DNA from: Trogon surrucura
Lineage: Eukaryota > Chordata > Aves > Trogoniformes > Trogonidae
Reading direction: 5' to 3'
Assembly: GCA_020746105.1 (NCBI GenBank)
Contig: CM036632.1
Coordinates: 8,478,001-8,542,000 of the forward strand
DNA length: 64,000 nucleotides
Below, piece after piece: positions 35,401-50,000 of the stretch; positions within the stretch are counted from its first letter, which is position 1; each line of letters opens with the position of its first letter. The notes below the pieces were generated by a model. It had not been told where the DNA came from and did no database searches. It saw nothing but the letters and a program-made list of their open reading frames with translations. The position numbers and the translations under genes are program-made.

Positions 35401-38088
35401 CAACCTAGAAAGTTACAATTAAAATATCTCAACCTCCATCCAAAGCCTTACTATTTTAGAGTTATCACTGTGTGGTAATGCATAAAATAACAGTAATGTC
35501 TTTTTCAAGAGTACTGAACTCTTTTGCCTAATTCTACAAATTTGAAACAATTGTCCGAAACTGAACACATCAAAACGTGTTATGTGTGACATGTCAACTG
35601 ATTCTGCCATTGCTCAAATTGAACTCGTGCAGAAACATCACTGCAACAGGGCTACCATGTTATTATGCACTGAGAAGCTGCGAACACAGTATTGCTGTCC
35701 ATCAAGAGATCTGACTGCAATTTAAAAGAAGTCTCTGTGGAAATAGAACAAAGTGGGCTAGTGATGTTTACAGAAAAGACAGTGTTTAGTCTTCTATACT
35801 GAATCACAGTCATGACAAAAGAAATTCACAGCAAGGGTAATATCCCAAATAGCTTCCTGATCCTAATAAACCAGCCATTATGCGTGGTCTTGATTTTTTC
35901 TCTTTTTAATATGCCACTGGCTTATTTCTCCAAAACGTTTCTATTTTGGATGAATTCCAAGATCTGCCCAGTTCTTCCTTATTGTATCTTCACCACCGTT
36001 ATTTCCTCTAAGGCTTCTTGAGCATCCTAGCTTGAGCTCCTTCAGTTCTCTCTATTCATACAGATCACTCACGACTCAAGATTCTCTCAGTTCTTGCTGG
36101 GGCTAAAATTGTTGTCTCTGAAGGATGACACTACTACTGGTGCTTACAGAAGGGTGATTTTCAGAAGACAGTGACATACTAACGCAAGCAGAGAGTACAT
36201 TACAGGTGACCAAAGATCACTGCTGTACAAAATGAACTCTCTGTAGGTGGAGAAAAATCAAGTCCAGGCAAAGTAACAATTGATTTTGATCTCTCTGCAC
36301 GTTCCAAAGCTAGGTCAAAAATGTAAGAATTTGTTCCCAATCGATTACCTGATTGACAGTGTTGAAACACCTTCTGCATTCAATATCAGGTTGGGGACTT
36401 CCCATCACTACCACTGTCATTTTAACTTCACACTCAAATGCATTTACACATTTTTCAAGGAGGCTGACATACAGACATTCGAATTAACACTTGCTTGAAC
36501 TTATTAAAAATAAAAACAAGTTTAGGTAAACGCTATAAACCCCATTATATGTTCACTGTCTGTATTTTCCTTAGCTTACGCTTTCTCATGCAGTTAGTTC
36601 ACTTTCTGGCCACCACAGTTCCTGCAACACTGCTGTAGATTTGCAGGGACTTCCCCTCCTAAATTCCAATAGAATTAAAAAACATCCAGTCATCCAGTAC
36701 ACAGTCACACCATACCTAAGACACCTTGCATACAGAAGACCACCTACCAGTGCAATTCTCCCTGTCCCACTTCTCAGAAAAGCCTTTGGGTTCGGTTTGA
36801 TTTACAAAGCCTCTATTTTGGGGAAACAGTTTTAGTGCAGTTGGAATCCTAGAAGAGTGTCAGACAGCAGGGAACATTCCAGCTAACCCAAAAGTGAAAA
36901 CTGTCAATACAATATAAAAACAGTTCCATGAAGTTTTTCTGATCATGAAGTTTCCATGTTACACAAGGCTGTGTTGGATTATTTTTCCAAATAGGTCAGT
37001 TACCACGTCATGAAAAAGACCAAGTACAGCTCAGAGATTAGGGCATCCCATGATGGCGCTCACTTTGTCTTAAGCCACGACAGGTAAAAACATACATTTC
37101 AGGAGTGGGAGAACAGCCTTTATTCACATCCTAGAAGACACTGAGTGAGTTTTAGTTACAAGTACTGTAATTATCCACTTAGCAATAGATAATTATCAGT
37201 GTTTTTAGTTAAAGATAATCACAAAGTCCTGTATGGTTACTTATGTGAGATAACCTTTGCATCAAAATAAGGCATGGTCTACACTTCATCTGTGTTGCAC
37301 AGCCTTGCAGGTTCAGAACACACCAAAACCATTTCACCTCTAGCCAGCTATACCAAAAGCAGAGGTACAGATGTGTATGAAGAGAACAGGAGCCTTTGAA
37401 AAACTTATTTCACTCGGGGAACTTAGTTTGGGTGACATAAGTAGTATCTACAAGGAGAGCTTGCCAGGCTGGTTGCCATCAAGCATTTTCTAATGGAAAG
37501 ATCTGTAGGCTCTACGAAGTCCATCAGATACATAACTTGAAGCTTCAGCCACATGAGTCAAGCGTATTTCAACAAATTTACTGGCCATCACTTTGAGGAA
37601 GAGAGGGAGTGGCAATGCAGGGATTTCATCTTAACTCCCTTCACAACAGCTTCTACAGTCTTGAGCCAGTCTGCCTTCTGTGACAAACCCTTCACCAGAT
37701 GCCCTTTAGCTTGGCCTCGTGGCCAAGTATAACCCAGACGGAGAAACCCCAGGCAATCAATTTCCTAAACAATTCCCAATTTCAGGGGTGTGAGTAAAAG
37801 CAGGTATTCCAGGGAACAATCTGTGTGACCATCAAGATAAAAGTTATGCAGTGAACTGCTTGATGTGAATCAGAGCTGCGCTTTCTAAGCCTGTCTGCAG
37901 CGCTAATGACTTTGGTGGTTTTATACCCAGAATGAACCTGCCCTGGTGTGCATACGGCTGTTCCTTCACTTTCTGCATAGTTTCTCTCCTTTCTTCAGCA
38001 CAGAGATAGGAAGAGACAATGATTGCTTCAAGACAGCGGTAGAGCAAGGTTAATAGTGAGCAATGATGAAGGAATGTGGATGGGAGGT
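29421..38088. other. Noncoding stretch downstream of PDILT
   Basis: No exon with a recognisable product was found on either strand. In particular no zona-pellucida or EGF-type UMOD or GP2 exon appears, though these follow PDILT in mammals. A T-rich then A-rich block lies near 35.33-35.36 kb. The rest is AT-rich unique-looking DNA. Confidence 0.6.
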
Positions 38089-38102
38089 GTTACCATGGCA
38101 AC
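38089..38102. promoter_or_regulatory. RFX X-box motif
   Basis: GTTACCATGGCAAC fits the RFX consensus GTNRCC-N(0-3)-RGYAAC exactly, with a two-base spacer. RFX factors drive cilium and spermatid genes. A looser relative, GTTACATTATGGCAAA, lies at 38247-38262. No exon is known nearby, so it may be an enhancer or a chance match. Confidence 0.5.
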
Positions 38103-41100
38103 AGGGGGACAGAGCTTTCCAGGTTTGGGAAAGCAAGAGAATTTTTCAGCACATGCAAAATACTCAGCCTTGGTTCTACTCTGAGCATCCCTTGTGACTT
38201 TGGGGTGAGGGACAGGAGTTAAAACAGCATTTGGCGCCAGGGAGCTGTTACATTATGGCAAAGGGTAAAGAGCAGCTGAGCAAATAACAAAGAAATTCAA
38301 ACCAACATTCAGGTCAATGTCTGCAGCATAAACTCATGCTACTGAATTTTGCAGTGGATCCATTATGTTTCAGAAGAACCCATAAAAATCTCATTCCTCT
38401 CCTCTTTTAGAACAAAATGTTTAATATTCCATTCCCAGGCATTTGCTACATTTGCCACACGTATGTCATGTAGGTGCTGTACAGTCAGTATTTCCTTGCC
38501 GAAACTGACTCCAAGAGGCAAGCACAACACATGGTGGTAGACCTGGAGGAATCACATTAAAAGCAAGGAATACAACAGGTCTGTGACTAATTAAGAGCAA
38601 CTACTGATAATCCCATACCAGCATCAAGCTTTGTCCCCGTTAGTATAGATTTTTCAGATGAACAGTGCAGCGTGTGGGATGCACAAGAAGCTACCTGCGT
38701 GATCATGGCACAGCATAGTTTGAGTATGAGATGTTTTCTATCTTTAACAGTGATTATATATATTACTTGCACCAGCTATCATTTAAATTAATTGCTGTTC
38801 CTAGAGAACCCAGCATAAGCACAGAGGCAGCCCAAACCAGAGCCCCCTTTTCCCACACTGAAGTTACCAAAAGATAGAGCCATCCTAGCTGGTCAGTCAC
38901 TACAAAAGGGAGCACCGATTTTCATTTAAATGTAGAATGAAGTAGCAAGAAGGTTGCAACACTTCTCTGAGTTAAGACAAAAAACTCACTGCGAGGGTAA
39001 GTATATGTGTGTGCTTAAATTTGAAGAAGCTGCTAGCCTAAAGGATGAACCACATGAACTCTGCAAGTTGGCACAAGATTTACAGAGAGGCAAAGCTGCC
39101 AATTTACAGAGATCACCTCCTGGGGCACATGCAGTCCACAGCAGTTATAATTTCTGAAAGAGACTGTGGGAGTGCTATTAGAGGGAAGTGTCATTCAGAG
39201 TAAAGGAACAAAATGCAAGAAATCATGAACATGTAGGTCTGCTGATGGCAGATGTCTTTGCTGGCCAATACAAATACATTTTGGAGGAGATAATCACAGT
39301 TCTAATGTCAAAGCAACGGCTGATAATAACAGTGAGAAGATGCAAATCGTTCACCTTCTGAGGGGCACAATACAGCCGACAGTGATATATGATATAATCC
39401 CTCCCCCTGCTTCTTAGCAAAGCTGAGCATGACAGATAATCTTGCTTTGTTTTTTGAGCAGATAAATTCACCTGGTGAGCTGTGACAACCCTTGCTGAGG
39501 TCACGGCAGTTTTTGCAGAATGTCTCATCACAGCTACAGTCACATGCACTGTCCAACTTGTTTCTGACTCCCTCCGCAACTAGAAAGAATACAGCAAGGG
39601 GCTCGCGGTATTAACCCAGCATCAGCAGTGCCCAGTGAGGCATGCAGGCTGCTGGTGGCAGACAGGAGCCTAGAGATACAGTGACGCTGTTCCCATCCAG
39701 ACAGAGCCCGCCTCTGGCCCACAACACACTGAGTGCAGGAAATAACAAATCCCTCCAAACCTGCAGCCATGTGCAACTTTGCACTTGTGGCGTGGGGAGC
39801 ATTAAAGGACTGCATTGATCCCTTCACCCATCGGCAGTGAGCACAAGCGTTATCTCCAGGTCTCGTAGGAGCAATGGATGCTCCCTCCAAGCTGGCCCTT
39901 AGGCAAGCACAGCAAATGCCCCCCACCTGTTTTGTTTGCCACCTCAGCTGCTCACAGCTGTGCAAAGCCTGTGATGGAGTCCCAGGAGGTCTATGGAGCA
40001 AACTCTATAGATACAAGTGCCCTATTAATATCACATGCTCAGAGAAGCTCTGTTATCAGAGGCACACAATACATTCCTAAGCACTTCATACATCTAATTT
40101 CATATATCTGGCCTTTGATATATTCCACTTGTTGGTAATACAGCCAGGGGAATGGCCACTGTCAGCCTCAGTCAAAAATGCAGGAAAAAAGTCTAGAGGA
40201 CACATCATTCACTGATCTAAGGTGGGGGAAAATCGGGAACAGCAGATTTGTCTCGGATGATATAGAGACCTCACTTCTTTGTGAGCCTACTTGTGCCTCT
40301 GGGAAAACGAGAGGGCAGAAGTGAAGTAGCTGTAGGCAAATGGACATGATCACTAGCTTGGTATCTCCCAGTTAAACCCTAGAGAGCTGTTTTCTGGCTG
40401 TATATTAACTCCCAGGAAGACTGAAATTACCTGGTTTGAACTGTTACAAGCAATGGTAACAAATAATTCCCATCACAGCTGAAATGAGGACTTCGACAAG
40501 CAAAGGACTCCTCTCTCTTTGCTGCATCACCTCAAATGGAAATCCTACAATTTAGCAGATGACAGCACTTGAGGAAGCAGCTGTTTTAAGTTATGAAATG
40601 CTGCCTGAAAGTTCCTGCACTCTCATTAAGAGCACGTTTATATTCACGGGGGGGTGAGCACCTCCTAAACTGGCAGGTTAATACACTATCAGACTCTTCT
40701 AATTAAAAATTTCACATTTCCTTATTCAAATCTCGGTCCCAAGGACCAGGCTTTTAACACTGGTCCAGATCAAAATAACGTGGTTACAGCAGCCAGATGG
40801 TCTAGTGGAAGGATTTCAGTCAGCACACACAGCAGCTTCTGTGCAGTGAGGACTTCACTTACACATTGCAGTCACGGGAGGGAATGTTACTGTGGTGTCT
40901 ACATGTACACGTTTCACACAGGACACAGGTGAGGTGACACAGGCTGAGGGCCAGAACAAAACAAAATACTATAGATTAGTGTTGGCCAGCATCAGCATAG
41001 GCTTATCTCCAGCTCTGCTACACTTTGGGTGCATTTAGACCCCAAACCAACTACATGGCAGTGGTGTCTCAACAAGTAACCACCTTTATAGTTTGGAAAA

Positions 41101-43905
41101 TGTCCAAGAAGCAAACTTCAAGGGAGCACACACGCAGAACTCAGAAATTTTAGACAAGGGATTCTAGTAAGGGCAGGGGAGCAGCAAAGAGGTCCAGAAA
41201 GCACTTTCTGGAGAGAGGTTTGCAGATCAAAGAGGATGGACAGATGGATGGGAAGTGGGGAAAAGTTCATCAGCTCTACTTTTCAGCCTGAACTCCATTC
41301 CTAACTATTATCTACACGCAATTATGAACACTGACCACAACGCACCAGGAGACTCTGTCCTCCAGGCAGCGACCTGATCAAGCCATGGCCTAAGGCGGCT
41401 TGGAGGTCTGAATAACTCAGATCTGAACAAACAGTTGGTCCTCAGGTCCTTCAAGCTGGGATGAAGAAGAAAGGAGAACTGTTTTTCACTTAGCCAGGCT
41501 ACTACTAAGTCACATTTTCAAGCAATACTACTGATGTTGAATACATCTCTTAAATGCCTCACTAGCTGTTCTATATGATACCATTACAGCAAATCAAATA
41601 TAAAACAAAGTAAAATATAAACTACCACTGGCAATTTCTTTCACACAGCTATCACCCTTTGTCTTGCTACAAAAATGAAATACTAGCATTTCTGTTTGGG
41701 AGAAAAATACAACATGAAAGGAACCAAACAGAACAGACACAGGCAAACTCTGCCATATACTCTCTGTGACTATTGGGGCTTAACATGACATAAATACCTT
41801 ACTAAAAGCAGAACCACAAATTGTGAATTTCTGTATTTTCTTTCAATTTGTCTTAAAACACTACCAATCACATCTTGGCAGACAAACACACTGCTAGCAG
41901 CTGCATCTTACCATAGGGATCTGTCTTGAGCCACAGATGAGCAAATGTTTTGCTTTTGCAGTGCTTTGGAAAATCCTGTAGATCTATAGATCCATTAAGA
42001 AAGGAAAATTCCCAACTCAGGGGTCCCTCAAGCCATAAGCAAGCAGAAAAGCCTCAGCAGAAGGGGCTTACTCTGACCTGCTTGTACCAAGTGCTACAGC
42101 AACACATTCAGGGGTGCAGAACAGAGGTTTGGGCCAAGCAACTGAAATGCGTGATAGCCCAGATTCCAGCCCATTCTGTTAATACAAAGGCCAGGCCAAC
42201 AGAGAGATGTGCTTTCTCTCTCATGGCCTTCAACTCATTCTAATATTCTGGGAACTCTAGGCTCGGGGAAAAAAAAGTGAAAATGATTCAATTCCAGAGT
42301 GTGATGTCCAATCTTTGCTGGCCTGTGGGCAGTAGTACTGAGCCAGTAACTGATGAACTGCTGCTGCCAGTTACAACAGGCTTTTGCTCCCTTTTAACCC
42401 AGGCAGTGGCAGCAGCTTCCTACAGCCCCAGGCAGCAGCCGACCACAGGAGACTGGGAAAACTCTCGGGTGTGAGCAGAAGGGAAGACTGGGGCTACATT
42501 TGGTGTGAGCCTATTGACATGTCCTCTCCTCCTGGGCTGATCCAACAACAAAAACATGTACATGTATTGTTTTGGTTCATATCTGGAAATCAAGGGCAGA
42601 AAGGTTAAAGTTAATATTTGCTCTGGATCACAGCTGCACCCTATTACTGATGCAGAATACATTTAAAAGGGAATCTGGGGGAGGCTGCAAGTAGCTCTTT
42701 TTTACACCACTAAGTCAAGAAGTAGGATCATCTGCAAAGGAGTCAGGCAGGGACAGAGTATTTTTCACAAAGCAGTTATGAAAAAATGCATCTTAGCTTG
42801 TAAGCAAAAAAACCCAAACTCTCCAGAAGCTTCAAACTATTCCAGTTCCTATTGCCTTTCCTCCTCCATTCCCAAGGCACACACCAGCCAGGCTGGCAGT
42901 CCTTCGCTCTTCCACCGTTAAATAAGCCTCCAGGTAAGATGACACAACAGTGCAACAGAGCAGCACACCGGCAGAATTGATTCCTCCCTGCCTTCAAGCT
43001 GATTTCCTGATTTTGCTTTATGCAGTTAGTGCCTGTGACTATTGCTGCACAGCTACTATGTGTGTTCTCTTTTGATCTAAACTTTTTCTCCACATAATGG
43101 TGAATTTAGGCTACTTGATGGGGGAAGAAGAAAAAGAACAGCAGCAAATAACTTTATTCTTACAAAAGAATCTATTTGCAGGAGAAGAAAGCTGGTAAAT
43201 TACTGCCATTTTACTGTTTTGTTTGAATAATTTTCTGTAGGAGAATTTTAAATGCCTTGTGTATCAGGAAGGGGCAGCTGCTCCTTTTTCCAGATGGGTA
43301 TTATGGTAAGAGGCACTGATACAATTTGGAAGATGGACTATTGACTGTTGTGAAATGATGCCGAAAATGATGCAATCAATTTAATTCTCTAATAGCCTAA
43401 GGAAAGGAGGGGAAACTTTCTGGGCATTGTTTGACCTGCCTTATGAGAGGCTGAAAATCCTGTTCCGAGTAATCAGAAGATGGATCGCGTTTTATGTGAC
43501 TTTTGATTCAGTAGCTGAAGGAAGAACTGAATCTCAATTTATAATTCTAGTTCCTTCCACTATTATTCAAGATGAATGAAGACGACAGCTTTCGTTCCAA
43601 AACCTGAAGTGCTTCAAGCCTTCAGATGACCTTCAAGAAAACTGCAAGACAGTCTGACCAGTCATCAAAACTTTTCTGTTTCAGCTGGATCTTGTAGCAA
43701 CATGCTATTTTAACAAATATTTTCTGGCGATGAATTAGTTTGAACTTTTTTTAAAAAAAAAAAAAGCCAACAGTGAGATGACTGTATCATGGGATGAAGG
43801 CAGACATCAGTTCAGTTCTCTGTTCTGATCAAGTCAGGGATATCTGCGATGTAAAATGACCCAAGCACACGAACCTCCGTGTGCAAGTTAGAGGGCGAGC
43901 AAGAT

Positions 43906-43933
43906 GGTGCGTGCGTCTTGGTGCGTGCATCTT
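43906..43933 (+). repeat. 14-bp tandem duplication
   Basis: GGTGCGTGCGTCTT is followed at once by GGTGCGTGCATCTT, with one mismatch. Confidence 0.8.
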
Positions 43934-44019
43934 TCCACACCAAACGGGACTTTCTTCCTGAACATAAGTTATGGCAATTCCAAATACACATTGAAAAAGG
44001 CTTCATATTGCTCCACAGC

Positions 44020-44064
44020 AGAATTAACACGCATTTTAAAACCAGAATTAACATGCATTTTAAG
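44020..44064 (+). repeat. 24-bp tandem duplication
   Basis: AGAATTAACACGCATTTTAA, with a four-base joint, is followed by AGAATTAACATGCATTTTAA. One mismatch lies in the shared 20 bases. Confidence 0.8.
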
Positions 44065-47000
44065 CTGCTGAAATTGGAATTGCTGCCCCTTCATCAATAA
44101 AATACACAATCAAAAGAGGAAAATTGTCACATCTTCTTGATCAATACAGGTGTATTGAGTGTGTACTACAGAAACAATCTGTACAGAAACATCATTCTGT
44201 ACAGTAGAAGCCAAAGTTCATGTTCCTCTTAACATTTTTTTTTAATTAACAGGAAACCTACATAGTTTTACCTCACACCTGATGAACTGAGGTTCCATGG
44301 ACACATTCAAAATAGGTATCATTTAAACAAACTATCCCTAAGTTCAGAGCATCGTCTGATGTTCTACAGCTGAAAAGCTCCTGTGCAGCTGCAAGGTCTC
44401 TCCTGAACCACACCCTGGGCAATACTATCGGGATGGCCGCAGTACTTCTCTCCATCTATTGTATCATGAACCGCCATTTCTAACCGGTCTTCTGAGCTGA
44501 GGTGCATTAACCTCAGCTGCTCTCAATCACAGCAAGGTTCAGGGAGCAAAATGAATCCAAAGGTTGTTTGCCTGCACTAGCTTGGTGCTGTCTATAAAGG
44601 ACAACTTGGCTATAAAGCTGTGGGACTAGGATTCATGAGATCTGTTTTCAAGTCTCAGTTTCACGAGTTTCCTGAACAAGTAATTTAATTCCATCAGTGT
44701 TTTCACCCCAACCAGGCATTTCTCCCACTGTTTCCCTGGCAGTCAGAGGCAGATCGTGCAGCAAAATGCTCTGAACAAGAAGTCAAGCTCGCAGCCTTAG
44801 GAACCTGCTTTTTGCATGGGGACATGCAAGGAAAGTGTCCGTGGCCTGACGCACCCTTGCTGGTTCAGCTTGCCTTCCCTGTATCCACCACACGCTCCCT
44901 TTATAATGAGCTTTCAGGATAAACAATGCCTCAACATTTTTGATTAAATGCTTTTCAAGCTCTTAAAAGTCTCTAGCAAGTGAGTTACTTTGGTCTGTGA
45001 TATTGCATTATACAATAAGAATGACTGATGGAAACAAACCTTTTCTCCTTTCACTCCACAGCTATTTACACAAGTATTTTGATTCTGGCAAGAAGTATGA
45101 CATTATTGATTTGCTCTGCATCGCTTGGTCTGAAGCTTCATCTGCAAAAGCATTATTCTTTATTGCTTCAATAATTTCACCGAGCGCAGAGAACTCCATT
45201 GTATTTTTTTTTTTACTTAGTGTTTAGCGATTCTGTAAATTTTTTATGGGCTCTGAAGCTGAATATCAGCCATTTGCAGAAATGCACTGGAAGGTAACCA
45301 GAAATTCACATGTCTGCATAGACATGGGACTACTACTCTTGCTGATCCAAAATTCCTCACAGATATTTTGCTTGGTCTGGGACACTGATAGCACGCAACA
45401 TTTATGCAAAACTTGAAGAGTAAGAAGGACTGGGCAGAGAAGCTTATTCTGAACTCAGGACAGCACCGATTTCTGTGCTCAGATGGCTCCTGGTCAGTAG
45501 AAGTAAAAGTAGCATTTGATGCCTGAGCCAGGCCCACAGCACCTCCTAGCAATGGGTCTCAAAGCACCTTCCTGTTACCCCTTTTCCCTCCAAAACCCTT
45601 TGTTTATGGTGCTAGAGGCACAGCAAATCCCAGACCACGGAAAGATCCAAGGAGTGTATTTTTGGCAGATTTCCAGCTGTGGATCTGCCTGTGTGGCCCA
45701 GAGGAACTCTCTGAACACACACTTTGCTCTTCAACACAATACAGAGTTTGGTGGTTCGCTGGCTCCTTTGGTCTCCGCCTTGAGCTAAGTCTCCTGAGAA
45801 GACAGGACTCCTGCTGATGCACTGACCGCAAAGGGCGCAGAAAGGGTGCCACGTGTTTGCTCAGATAGAGGAGTTTACAGTAACAACCTTAAAAACCTGC
45901 ATGATTCGGCATCTTCTGTTCTTTGAGAAGTGAACCATAAGCCAATGGGATTGAAAAATGGATGCTGGGAAAAGGAGCACCTGCAAAGTCAGGCTAAGAG
46001 GCATTCTCCCAGGAGTCACTACCATACAGAAGAGAAAACAGACCAATGCTGGGCTTGGAAACATGCTGGAGGCTCTAAGGCAGGGCAGTGCTGTAGTCCA
46101 CTCAAACTAAGGGAAGTCCAAGAACACACAAATACAGCACAGTGTGACTCAACAGAGCTTTGGTCAAGTGGTTTTGCAACAGGCCGGGATCTACCAGCAA
46201 AACCACTGTTCACTGCTGATTTTTACAAGCAGTCTCCTTGTGTTTCAGCTACATGCTGTAGCCCAGCTTGCAGCCTGAGGACCAAAACAATTACAGTAAG
46301 ACAGAAAGCCTCCTACTCTTATTAGAGATGTGAATGATCTTCACATTAAGTAACATTTTAAAGTTTCCAAGACACTGCAACATAGAGTTATTTAGCAGCC
46401 TGAAAAGGTCGTATCTACCCTGCTTCCCACTACTGTTTACAGAACACAGTAGGCATCAAAAACAATAGGTCATGTATTTTCATGCTATAGATTTTCAGGG
46501 AACAGGAAACAGAAAAGAACATGTTTGCAAAACAACAAATCTGTGAATGGGGCAAGCAGACAGCAAATGAATTGTCTATCATGTGAAAGTTCCCCTTCAG
46601 TGGTCTTAGAGGAACACTGAAAATTTTCCACATCCGAGGAGTCAGATTCAAGCCTTGAGTCTTGAGCTGAGAATGAATCCCTAAACTAAGATTTCACTAT
46701 ACACAACATCTGCCCAAAAGCCATTTTGCACTTCAGTCTTAGCTTTATGACCAAAGAAATTAACAACTTTGTGTGAGGTATCAGGCAGCGAGTTCATAAA
46801 AACAAACCCCCAAAGCTTCTCTTTGGCAAGCTGCTAACTTGTCTGTTTTGGATAGCAAAGAGTATTCCAAAGAAAAAGACAATATTATACCCCAAGATAT
46901 TGCACCATGACACTGTAAAGATGTATAGCATCATAACAGATTTTGTGGTAATTTTCTCATGTAGAAGTATCTTCAGAGGATATGTTTGGAAGAAGCAGGA

Positions 47001-50000
47001 CACTGAAATGCCCAATACTGCAAGCATATACTGAAATTCAATATAGAGAACTTTTTCACACGTTTTCTCTCTGCCCATGCAGCTGGAGGATCCTATGTAA
47101 CACGGCTGACTCATTCCCATCACCACTACCCTGGACTGTTATTTCCACACAGGGTGGTGGCAGAACATTGCCCGAATAACCAGCCTTCCTCACTTCCACA
47201 AATGCTTCACCAACCACCTCCTTCCCTCCTTCAAAAGTAAGAGACTCTTTTTAGAGCAACGGGAATTCCACCCAAGATCCTCAGAGAAGGCTCTCTGTGA
47301 AGGCACACAGACCTGATCCTGCTGGAACACACAGAGCCTGGACTGCCTGGGTGGCTGCGGTCCCTCAGCAGGGCTGTGTTGCATCCCTCCACACACAGAC
47401 ATGCTGCTGAAAGGCGCAGAGCAGACAGATTAAAACACCAAGTTCTGGTTTTGTATGAGTGAAAACTAGGTCAGCTCCAGTGAAATCAGTAGAAGGCTGC
47501 CTCTCTACAAAATGAAGAATTAGGCTCAAAACTAATTTTGACATGTTTTTAAAGACTGTCCCAGTGGTTTTAAACCTATTTCTTTGGTCGTGCATTTGCT
47601 GACCTTGTTTAAGAGACTTTTCAGTAGTTCTAATCCACACATCTGTTCAATCCAACAACAGTGCAATTACAAAAGCAATTTCAAAAGATACTTCCAGTAT
47701 TTAGGACTGACAGATTCTTGCAGGTGACAGCTGCTGTGCCACACTGCCAAGTCCACAGTAAGCTTTGTATCACACCCACCAGGGCTCCAGGAAAACAATA
47801 TACAAGCCACGAGTCACCATAGTGAAGTGGAGACTTTGTCAATGGATAAAACAACACACAGTCCTGCAAGGGCTCACCTGCAAGGGGAGGCTCACCTCAT
47901 CTCCAGCACTGAAACTGCCGTGACACTGGACATAGAAAGCAGGCTCTTTCTTCCAGACACATTTGCCACACACAGCATCTTTCCAGACACCACTGGGAGA
48001 AGTTGAAGGGGGAAGGGGTAAAGGGAGAAGGAATTACTTTTGTCTCGTTTGTACCTTTATGGATTTACCCTAAGCTAAGTTTAAGGGGTAGGCTACTGCT
48101 GACTACAGGGAAATCTGGGGCAGTCTACGTACTCTTTATTGTTGGTTTGCTGGGTTTTTTAGATTAACACCTACACTTCTTCAGCATTTCATACAATCCT
48201 TGCCAATAACAGATACCGCCATTCTGCATGTCATCAGCCATCATCAAACTAAGTGGAAGAGGAAGCCACTGCCTGCACTACTGCAGTATCTGGTGCTGAT
48301 CACACCAACAAATTGGGATGTGCTCTTCAAAGGCCCATTGATGTCTGCACTGCTTCAAACTCTCTCTTCTGATTTTAATCCTTACGGTGATCAATGTGAT
48401 TATGGTGAGTGGCTCCCCTGTTCCCAACCCTGTACTGAATTCCTACTGACTGATCAAACTTTTCCTTGCTGCATGAGCTCAGGCTTTTAGATTTGTATCA
48501 GAAACAGATTAGGTCCTTGGCCTGTGAATAAACTAAGTTTACAGAAATATTTTAAGAGGCTTTCTCCAAGAAGTCATTAGAGCAAATCACTTTCTCTGTA
48601 AGCAAACAGGTGTACTTCCTATGAAATTCTAAACATTTCCTGCTTTCATGATTTCAGCAGAAAAAGCGTGCTGTAAACAAACTTCCTAATCTAACAGGTC
48701 AGTCTGAAGGTCGACATGAAACTCAGATGTTGTAATGCTCTCATTTATAAATGCAATATTTCCCACTACCAAAAATGTTGTTCACAGGTTATTTTGACTT
48801 TGGATTATGAGTCAAAGGAACTTATCTGCTCATTGTTTGCGAAGTTTAATGCCTCTGCAAGTGCAGGACAAGTACGTAAGACATTTAGCAAAGATTGGAA
48901 TATACAGAGTGAAGTAAGGTGGGAATTCTGCTGTTTGTTGCCATTTTTCTAACAGCACTCCTCCACCCATCGTAAGTAAACAATACCACCTGTAGATAGC
49001 TGCCCATCAGACTCATTTCTAGAGGCCTCATTACTGCCAGTCACAGAAAGCTGACTTCATTTGTTGACTGCCAAGTCCTGTAAAAAAGAACAAATCTACA
49101 GCTAAAAGCAGCATCCTTTCAAAATATGACTGCCAGTACAGTGGCTTTAAAAGCTCTCACCTGACTTATTTTAAAATCACATATGGTCCAGAACATACCC
49201 TTCACTTGCTACTTCAAACTGCTTTTAAAATTAAGAAAGAAGATAAAATAACTGCTAGTGGGGGATTATATAGGGGACCTGTAGTACAGGAACACAGAAA
49301 ATCACTGCAGAGCACTGGAGAATAATACAGTCACTCTCCTCTGTCACACCAGCAACTCAGCTGAGAGAAAACATCATTTATTATTCCATTTGCATCATCT
49401 GAAATGAAGCAGCGTATTAATGTGCTTTGTCAAATAAAAAATGGTGGAGATCTGTTTAGTACTTCAATAAAAACATGAGGCATGTGTTAACTTCTGAATT
49501 CAGTATGTAGGTAGCATTCAGTACTTCCCTCTGCTCAGCAGCAGGAGGGCAGCCTGGGGACTCTCTGCTCTATCCCCTGCCAGAAGTCTTCTCTGGCAGT
49601 TGCTCATTTCTCATAGAAGCTCATTACCTTTAATAAGAAAGGAACAATGCCATTAGAACACAGCGAGTAGATTCGTCACCCTCTTTGCCAGCCTGTTTTC
49701 CCCACAGCCTGGCCTCAGTTGGTTGCTTTCCCCCCAGTAAAGGACGGCAAATAAAGTCAGAAAAGCAACAGCCCTTCGACATTTGTTGTCACATAAAGAC
49801 TACTTTTAAGAGGGTCTACTTTCACAAGCTCAATCCATTCCCACTACACTTGAGCTTTTATTCTCAAGTATAGCACAAGCTCCTACTGCTTCTGCAATTC
49901 GTCCGACTTCACGTGTCATTTAGTTATGAAGAAGTACCAAGTATTACATTTTTCCATGGTTAAATATTTTATAAAGTCTGTATTTCACCCAGCCAGGACA

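Noticed and set aside
44600-44710. Possible MIR/CORE-type SINE remnant
   Set aside because: Weak resemblance to a CTCAGTTTC-type core only; too diverged to support without an alignment.
48200-48490. 96-codon + strand frame followed by GGTGAGTGG
   Set aside because: A donor-like site is present but there is no recognised protein or matching acceptor context.
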